Below are positions 7,355 through 10,877 of a stretch of DNA of 10,877 nucleotides, one piece after another (within the stretch, counting starts at the first letter, position 1; every line of letters starts with the position of its first letter). The DNA comes from Actinomycetes bacterium (GTDB lineage Bacteria > Actinomycetota > Acidimicrobiia > Spongiisociales > UBA5794). The stretch spans positions 1 to 10,877 of the forward strand of contig JAHEEL010000065.1 of the NCBI GenBank assembly GCA_024640745.1, read 5' to 3'. Position numbers and translations under genes: made by a program. The notes beneath the pieces were generated by a model that was not told the origin of the DNA, did not search any database, and saw nothing but the letters and a program-made list of their open reading frames with translations.

Positions 7355-7498
7355 ATGGCGAACAAGGACAAGGCCGGCAGAGCCAGCAAGCGAGCGGCCT
7401 CGAAGAGCCTCAAAGAGAAGCGCGCTTCCAAGAAAGCAAAGAGAGCGCAGCACGAAGCGAGTGCAAATCAATCCCTCGACAAGACGTTCGGCCACTGA
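7355..7498 (+). CDS. Small lysine-rich basic protein (47 aa)
   Basis: I do not recognise a characterised family. The product has ten Lys and four Arg against four acidic residues, so it is strongly basic. Its core is Ala/Ser/Lys-rich (GRASKRAASKSLKEKRASKK, 8-27), and it ends in SLDKTFGH. It has no membrane segment and no cysteines, and is likely mostly helical or disordered. It could bind nucleic acid or ribosomes, but this is a guess from charge alone. The ribosome binding site is the best-formed in this part of the window. The gene stands alone: 200 nt after the large enzyme and 135 nt before the dehydrogenase. Codon use includes AAA and AGA, less GC-rich than its neighbours, as expected for a Lys-rich product. 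The palindrome TGTGACACA (7303-7311) lies upstream, function unknown. Confidence 0.6.
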   Translation: MANKDKAGRASKRAASKSLKEKRASKKAKRAQHEASANQSLDKTFGH

Positions 7499-7545
7499 GC
7501 GAGCGACCACTTTGGTGATTGGGGTGCGGCGACGCGCGTCATGTT

Positions 7546-7571
7546 CCGGTGTCGCGGCGACGTCGCACCGG
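7546..7571 (+). terminator. Possible hairpin after the small basic gene
   Basis: CCGGTG (7546-7551) pairs with CACCGG (7566-7571), extendable by CG/CG past a bulged T. It lies 47 nt after the stop of the small gene. No T-run follows, so termination is only a possibility. Confidence 0.25.
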
Positions 7572-7598
7572 CTTCCAGGTTGCTGTACGCCTTCTCGC

Positions 7599-7616
7599 TG
7601 CCGTGACCGGTCGGCA
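7599..7616. promoter_or_regulatory. Imperfect palindrome upstream of the dehydrogenase
   Basis: TGCCG-N8-CGGCA spans 18 bp and ends 17 nt before ATG 7634. Its size and symmetry would suit a LacI-type operator, and a LacI-family regulator is encoded downstream on the other strand. No second copy was found in the window, so this is a weak candidate. Confidence 0.2.
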
Positions 7617-7633
7617 ACCGAGGCGGGTGTTGG

Positions 7634-8641
7634 ATGAGTGGCCGGCTGCGGCTCGCGGTGGTCGGTGTTGGGCGAATGGGGGCGATCCACGCCGAGACGA
7701 TTGCCCCGATGTTCGGGATCGATGTGGTGGCCGTCGCCGATACGTCTCCGGAAGTTGCCCGCGCCGTTGGTGAGCGCATCGGGGCTACCGCCTATTCGTC
7801 GCTCTCCGACTTGGCCGCACGCGGCGACGTCGAGGCATGGCTCATCGCCACCCCGACCACGACCCACCCTGCGGTGGTCTCGACGGCGCTCGATGCCGGT
7901 CTCCACGTCCTGTGCGAGAAGCCGCTGTCGCTCGACCCGGGGGAGAGCGAGTCGCTCGCAGCACGAGCGGCGGCCGAGAATCGGGTGCTTCAGATCGGGT
8001 TCTGGAGGCGCTTCTCGCCGCCATGGATGCTGGCCCGAAAGGCCGTGATGGATGGTGCGATCGGGCGGCCGCTGATGCTCCGGCTGTCCCAGTGGGATGC
8101 CGACCCGCCCCCGGCTTCGTTCTGCGACCCGGCTACCAGCGGTGGGCTGGCCATCGACTGCGGCGTGCATGAATCAGACCTCGTCACCTGGTTCACCGGT
8201 CTGGCGATCGAGCACGTGACCGCTCGCAACCTGCCGCTCGTCGATCCATCGCTTGGTGAAGTGGGTGACGCGGACAACCTGGTTGCCATGATCGACCTCG
8301 CCGGCGGCGCGGTCGCCACCATCGACCTTTCCCGCAACGCGCGCTACGGCGACGACGTTCGCACGGAGATCCTCGGTTCGAACGGCGCGATCTTTGTCGA
8401 CCTCCTGCCCACCGGTCGCGCCCGCCTCGCCACCGCAGAAGGCGTCGCGACCATCCCGGGTTCCGAGACCGACGACGCCTTCGCCGAAGGCATCAGGGGG
8501 CAAGCGATTGCGTTTGTCGGTGCGGTTCGCGGAGAACCGGTCGAGATCCCCAGCGGGTCGACCAGCACGCTGGCCGTCGCCGTCGGACGAGCGATCCAGG
8601 AATCGGCCGCGACCGGTCAACCGATCGCGCTCGCGACGTAG
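7634..8641 (+). CDS. Gfo/Idh/MocA-family NAD(P)-dependent sugar dehydrogenase
   Basis: The 335-residue protein is full length for the family. The N-terminal Rossmann domain carries GVGRMG (11-16), and Asp36 at the end of the second strand suggests NAD rather than NADP. The catalytic Lys is in CEKPLSL (94-100; K96). The C-terminal domain has the catalytic pair D175 and H179 in the stretch DCGVHESDLVTWFTG. Most IolG-like enzymes read HD at this place; here it is HE (Glu180). The family oxidises or reduces a hydroxyl of sugars or cyclitols; myo-inositol 2-dehydrogenase-like activity is one option. The ATG at 7634 has a weak GAGG ten bases upstream. It is convergent with the LacI gene, leaving a 104-nt gap. 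A paralogue is encoded at the right edge of the window. Family is confident; substrate is not known. Confidence 0.88.
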   Translation: MSGRLRLAVVGVGRMGAIHAETIAPMFGIDVVAVADTSPEVARAVGERIGATAYSSLSDLAARGDVEAWLIATPTTTHPAVVSTALDAGLHVLCEKPLSLDPGESESLAARAAAENRVLQIGFWRRFSPPWMLARKAVMDGAIGRPLMLRLSQWDADPPPASFCDPATSGGLAIDCGVHESDLVTWFTGLAIEHVTARNLPLVDPSLGEVGDADNLVAMIDLAGGAVATIDLSRNARYGDDVRTEILGSNGAIFVDLLPTGRARLATAEGVATIPGSETDDAFAEGIRGQAIAFVGAVRGEPVEIPSGSTSTLAVAVGRAIQESAATGQPIALAT

Positions 8642-8681
8642 GCGAGTCCCGATTCGACGACGGTCGGCCACTCTGTGGGCG

Positions 8682-8705
8682 CAGGACGCCAGACAGGACG
8701 CCAGA
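8682..8705. repeat. Perfect 12-bp tandem duplication
   Basis: CAGGACGCCAGA occurs twice head to tail (8682-8693 and 8694-8705) in the gap between the convergent dehydrogenase and LacI genes. It looks like a small slippage duplication. No function is evident. Confidence 0.7.
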
Positions 8706-8745
8706 TTGGGCGCGGGAACCGTGGCTGCGGGGAATGGGGTTCGGT

Positions 8746-9747
8746 CTAGAGGCCGCGAGCTGGGGGCGCGGTGGTTGATCGCACCACAAGGGCCGGCTCG
8801 AGGACGATGTGGCGGGACTCGGACCGGCCGTGCTCGAGGCGTTCGATCAGCAGCTCCACGGCCGTGGATCCGATCTTCTCGCGCGGCTGGTCGATCGTCG
8901 TCAGCGAGAGGTGTTGCAGGCCGGCGAGCCAGGCGTTGTCGTAGCCGACCAGAGAGACGTCATCGGGAACCGAGCGGCCGGCGTCGGAGAGTGCCTGTAG
9001 GCAGCCGATCGCCGCCAGGTCGTTGGCGGCGAAGATCGCGGTCGGGTTCGACCCCGTGCCGATCAGGTCCCGGACCCCCGCGACTCCGCCTTCCTCGGTG
9101 TAGGAACCGGTTGCGACGACGGGGTCCAAATCGTGGTCTTGCATCGCCTTCTCGTAGCCGCGCCGGCGACGCTTCGCGCCGGCTCCCCGCCCGCCATCGA
9201 TATGCGCAATGCGCGTGTGACCCAGCGATACCAGATGGTCGACGGCCATGCGGGCCCCGGCGCGGTCGTCGCCGGAGACGCTGTCGACGTCCTTGGATCG
9301 AGTCGCGCGCGTGATGAGAACGATCGGGACCGATCGGCCGGCCTGGTTGACGGTCTTCATGTCGAGCAGGGTTCCCGCAAGGATGAGGCCATCGGCCTGC
9401 AGTTCGAGCAGCGTCTCGAGCGCGATCGCCTCACGTTCCGGAACGCGTATCCCGCTGTTGAAGAACGCCCGATAGCCGCTCTCGAGGGCCCGTGCCTCGA
9501 TTCCGGTCACCACGTCGGCGAAGAACGGATTGTGGAGGTTCGACAGCATCACGCCGATGAGATGTGACCGCTGTTGGACCAGGCTCCTCGCCATCGTGTT
9601 GGGTCGGTATCCGAGTTCGTCGATGGCTGCGAGGACAGCCGCCCGCCGCTCGTCGCTCACATACGGTGACTCCTGCATCACGAGGGACACGAGGGACTTT
9701 GAGACACCGGCTCGCTTCGCCACGTCGTGGATGGTCGGGCGGCTCAC
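8746..9747 (-). CDS. LacI-family transcriptional regulator
   Basis: The 333-residue protein has the standard layout. An N-terminal helix-turn-helix is at 5-24 (TIHDVAKRAGVSKSLVSLVM), followed by the hinge ELGYRPNTMARSLVQQRSHLIGV (44-66). The rest is a periplasmic-binding-protein-like effector domain, including FAANDLAAIG and VSLVGYDN, and ending with the usual TTIDQP segment. Such proteins bind a palindromic operator as dimers and let go, or bind tighter, when a sugar or sugar phosphate is present. The start is GTG, with AAGGA (9754-9758 on the plus strand) six bases before it. It sits 16 nt after the SDR stop, so it is the last gene of the operon read from the right edge and probably regulates that operon, whose promoter lies outside the window. 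Confidence 0.93.
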   Translation of the reverse strand: MSRPTIHDVAKRAGVSKSLVSLVMQESPYVSDERRAAVLAAIDELGYRPNTMARSLVQQRSHLIGVMLSNLHNPFFADVVTGIEARALESGYRAFFNSGIRVPEREAIALETLLELQADGLILAGTLLDMKTVNQAGRSVPIVLITRATRSKDVDSVSGDDRAGARMAVDHLVSLGHTRIAHIDGGRGAGAKRRRRGYEKAMQDHDLDPVVATGSYTEEGGVAGVRDLIGTGSNPTAIFAANDLAAIGCLQALSDAGRSVPDDVSLVGYDNAWLAGLQHLSLTTIDQPREKIGSTAVELLIERLEHGRSESRHIVLEPALVVRSTTAPPARGL

Positions 9748-9763
9748 AGCCGGTCCTTCGCCA

Positions 9764-10546
9764 TCAGTCGAACGTCCCGATCACGCGTTGGTCGTAGTCG
9801 ACCACCGCACCGGTCATGAAGCCCGAACCGGGAGAGGCGAGGAACAGAATCGCCCGTGCCGCGTCTTCCGGATCGATGAGCCGTCCAAACGGGAGCGCTC
9901 GACCCGCCGCATCTTGCCAGCCGTCATCGGCGTTGTGGTAGCGGCGCTGGATCTCGTCTTCGGACGGGGTCGACATCCACCCGGGATTGAGCGCGTTCAC
10001 CCGGATGCGGTGGGGGAGCAGGGCGTTGGCCGTGTTCCTGGTGTAGGCGGCGAGGGCGGCCTTGGAGGCGCAGTAGGTGGCGAGATATGGCTGTCCCCCG
10101 TGCGAAGAGATCGAGAGCACATTGACCATTGTTCCAGCGATGTGCTCCCGCACCATCACCCTGGCTGCGCCCTGCATGAGAAACCACGGGGCCCTGGTGT
10201 TCACCGCCAGCATTCGATCGAAGTGCTCCGGGGTCGAGTCCCAGAGGCTGTCGCGGTCGGTGAATCCAGCGCTGTTGACGAGTACATCGATCCGGCCGAA
10301 CGCGTCGTCGGCCGAGGCGATGACGCGCTCGGATGCGTCGGGGTCGGCGAGGTCGGCGCGAACGAAGAGCCCGTCCGCGCCGCCGGCCTCGATCTCACCG
10401 ACCACGGCGTCGCCGCGTGCTTCGTTGCGGCCGGTGATGACGAGCCCGGCTGCGCCGCGCTCGACCAACTGTCGAGCGACGGCCGCGCCGAGGCCCTGGG
10501 TCGATCCCGTGACGATTGCGACCTTGCCGTCGAAGTCACGTGTCAT
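9764..10546 (-). CDS. SDR-family NAD(P)-dependent dehydrogenase
   Basis: The 260-residue protein is a classical short-chain dehydrogenase with the expected length. The cofactor loop is TGSTQGLG (13-20), NSAG is at 91-94 (normally NNAG), the catalytic Ser is probably S145, and Tyr158/Lys162 form YCASK. PGW is at 188-190. Its ending, FMTGAVVDYDQRVIG, resembles SDRs found beside sugar or polyol dehydrogenases, but the substrate is not assigned. The start ATG overlaps the upstream stop as ATGA, so translation is coupled to the Gfo/Idh gene. It also has a strong AAGGAG six bases before the ATG. Together with that gene and the LacI gene it forms a three-gene operon, and the likely role is oxidation of a hydroxyl in the same sugar or polyol pathway. 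Confidence 0.9.
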   Translation of the reverse strand: MTRDFDGKVAIVTGSTQGLGAAVARQLVERGAAGLVITGRNEARGDAVVGEIEAGGADGLFVRADLADPDASERVIASADDAFGRIDVLVNSAGFTDRDSLWDSTPEHFDRMLAVNTRAPWFLMQGAARVMVREHIAGTMVNVLSISSHGGQPYLATYCASKAALAAYTRNTANALLPHRIRVNALNPGWMSTPSEDEIQRRYHNADDGWQDAAGRALPFGRLIDPEDAARAILFLASPGSGFMTGAVVDYDQRVIGTFD

Positions 10547-10877
10547 TGCGGTCTCCTTGTCGGCTGCTGGAACTCGGCAGTCGAAACCGGGCGGCCCTCC
10601 GCCGCCGACCGACCGGCGGCCAGCGCGGCAACGAACGCCGCCCGAGCATCCTCGGGCGGACAGGGGTTCGGGATGCGCCCGGCGACGAGGTCGACGAAGG
10701 CGGACATCTCTGCCCGGTAGGCGGGGAGGAATCGGTCGAGGAAGTCTCGATAGGGCGGACCCGACGGCGCCGCGAAGCCGGGTTCGACCGATCGCAGCGG
10801 CATCCGGTCGTCCCAGCCGACCGCGACGCTTCCTCTCGAGCCGTGGACCTCCATTCTGATGTCGTAGCCTGCCGGGT
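10543..10877 (-). CDS. Gfo/Idh/MocA dehydrogenase, IolG-like, C-terminal part (cut by window edge)
   Basis: The gene runs in from the right edge, so only the last 110 residues are visible. They begin PAGYDIRMEVHGSRGSVAVG, the central beta-sheet region of the family's C-terminal domain. This is followed by a helix-rich tail, AFVDLVAGRIPNPCPPEDAR and then FVAALAAGRSAAEGRPV, which resembles myo-inositol 2-dehydrogenase ends. The cofactor domain and catalytic Lys are outside the window. The frame stays open to the edge; an internal ATG at 10854 is not the true start. It overlaps the SDR gene by ATGA, as first or early gene of the operon. It is a paralogue of the plus-strand dehydrogenase at 7634. 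Confidence 0.85.
   Translation of the reverse strand, partial: PAGYDIRMEVHGSRGSVAVGWDDRMPLRSVEPGFAAPSGPPYRDFLDRFLPAYRAEMSAFVDLVAGRIPNPCPPEDARAAFVAALAAGRSAAEGRPVSTAEFQQPTRRPQ

Noticed and set aside
7064..8170. Minus-strand open frame across the small basic gene and dehydrogenase start
   Set aside because: Its product is low-complexity and Arg/Pro/Ser-rich, with no family signal, and it overlaps the well-supported Gfo/Idh gene.
8716..8742. GAACC...GGTTC inverted repeat as a terminator between convergent genes
   Set aside because: The arms are only five bases with a 17-nt loop and no T-run.
8394..9314. Arg/Ser/Pro-rich plus-strand frame of about 300 codons
   Set aside because: It is opposite the LacI gene and overlaps the Gfo/Idh end; composition is that of an antisense shadow.
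9530..10720. Plus-strand frame of nearly 400 codons at the right end
   Set aside because: It is antisense to the LacI, SDR and second Gfo/Idh genes, all with clear family motifs on the minus strand.
1..10877. Defence system, prophage, transposon or CRISPR content
   Set aside because: No nuclease, helicase, integrase, transposase, toxin or spaced repeat was seen; every assigned gene is metabolic, membrane or regulatory.

Overview
The window is GC-rich, bacterial and densely coded. Codons mostly end in G or C, and short divergent or overlapping gene pairs are common. Several starts have Shine-Dalgarno sequences, and at least one looks leaderless. Together with an F420/PPOX-type flavoprotein this points to an actinobacterium, possibly of the Acidimicrobiia type. 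The lineage is inference; there is no rRNA or other marker here to confirm it.

Left part (1-3616): the tail of an unrecognised gene overlaps by GTGA the start of a sugar-1-kinase of the N-acetylhexosamine 1-kinase (NahK) type. Next come a small F420/FMN-binding PPOX-fold protein, a convergent GNAT acetyltransferase, and divergently an MgtC/SapB membrane protein. These three look like ordinary housekeeping or accessory genes with no clear link to sugar metabolism.

Centre (3714-7154): a single 1142-residue protein fills 3.4 kb. It reads as a large (alpha/alpha)6-barrel carbohydrate enzyme with an N-terminal beta-sandwich. Its layout and local motifs (WRD-x2-Q near residue 459, EWND near 640) recall the inverting glycoside phosphorylases of GH94 and the longer GH149/GH161 relatives. 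I cannot place it in a family by eye. It is the most interesting item in the window, especially because an anomeric sugar kinase lies about 2.5 kb upstream: both reactions could yield a sugar 1-phosphate.

Right part (7355-10877): a 47-residue lysine-rich protein with a strong ribosome binding site, then a Gfo/Idh/MocA sugar dehydrogenase on the plus strand. Converging on it is a minus-strand operon read from the right edge: a second Gfo/Idh/MocA dehydrogenase (IolG-like, truncated by the window), an SDR dehydrogenase (ATGA overlap) and a LacI-type regulator (16-nt gap). This looks like a locally regulated sugar or polyol oxidation operon. The substrate cannot be named from sequence.

I saw no rRNA, tRNA, CRISPR array, transposase, integrase or phage gene.
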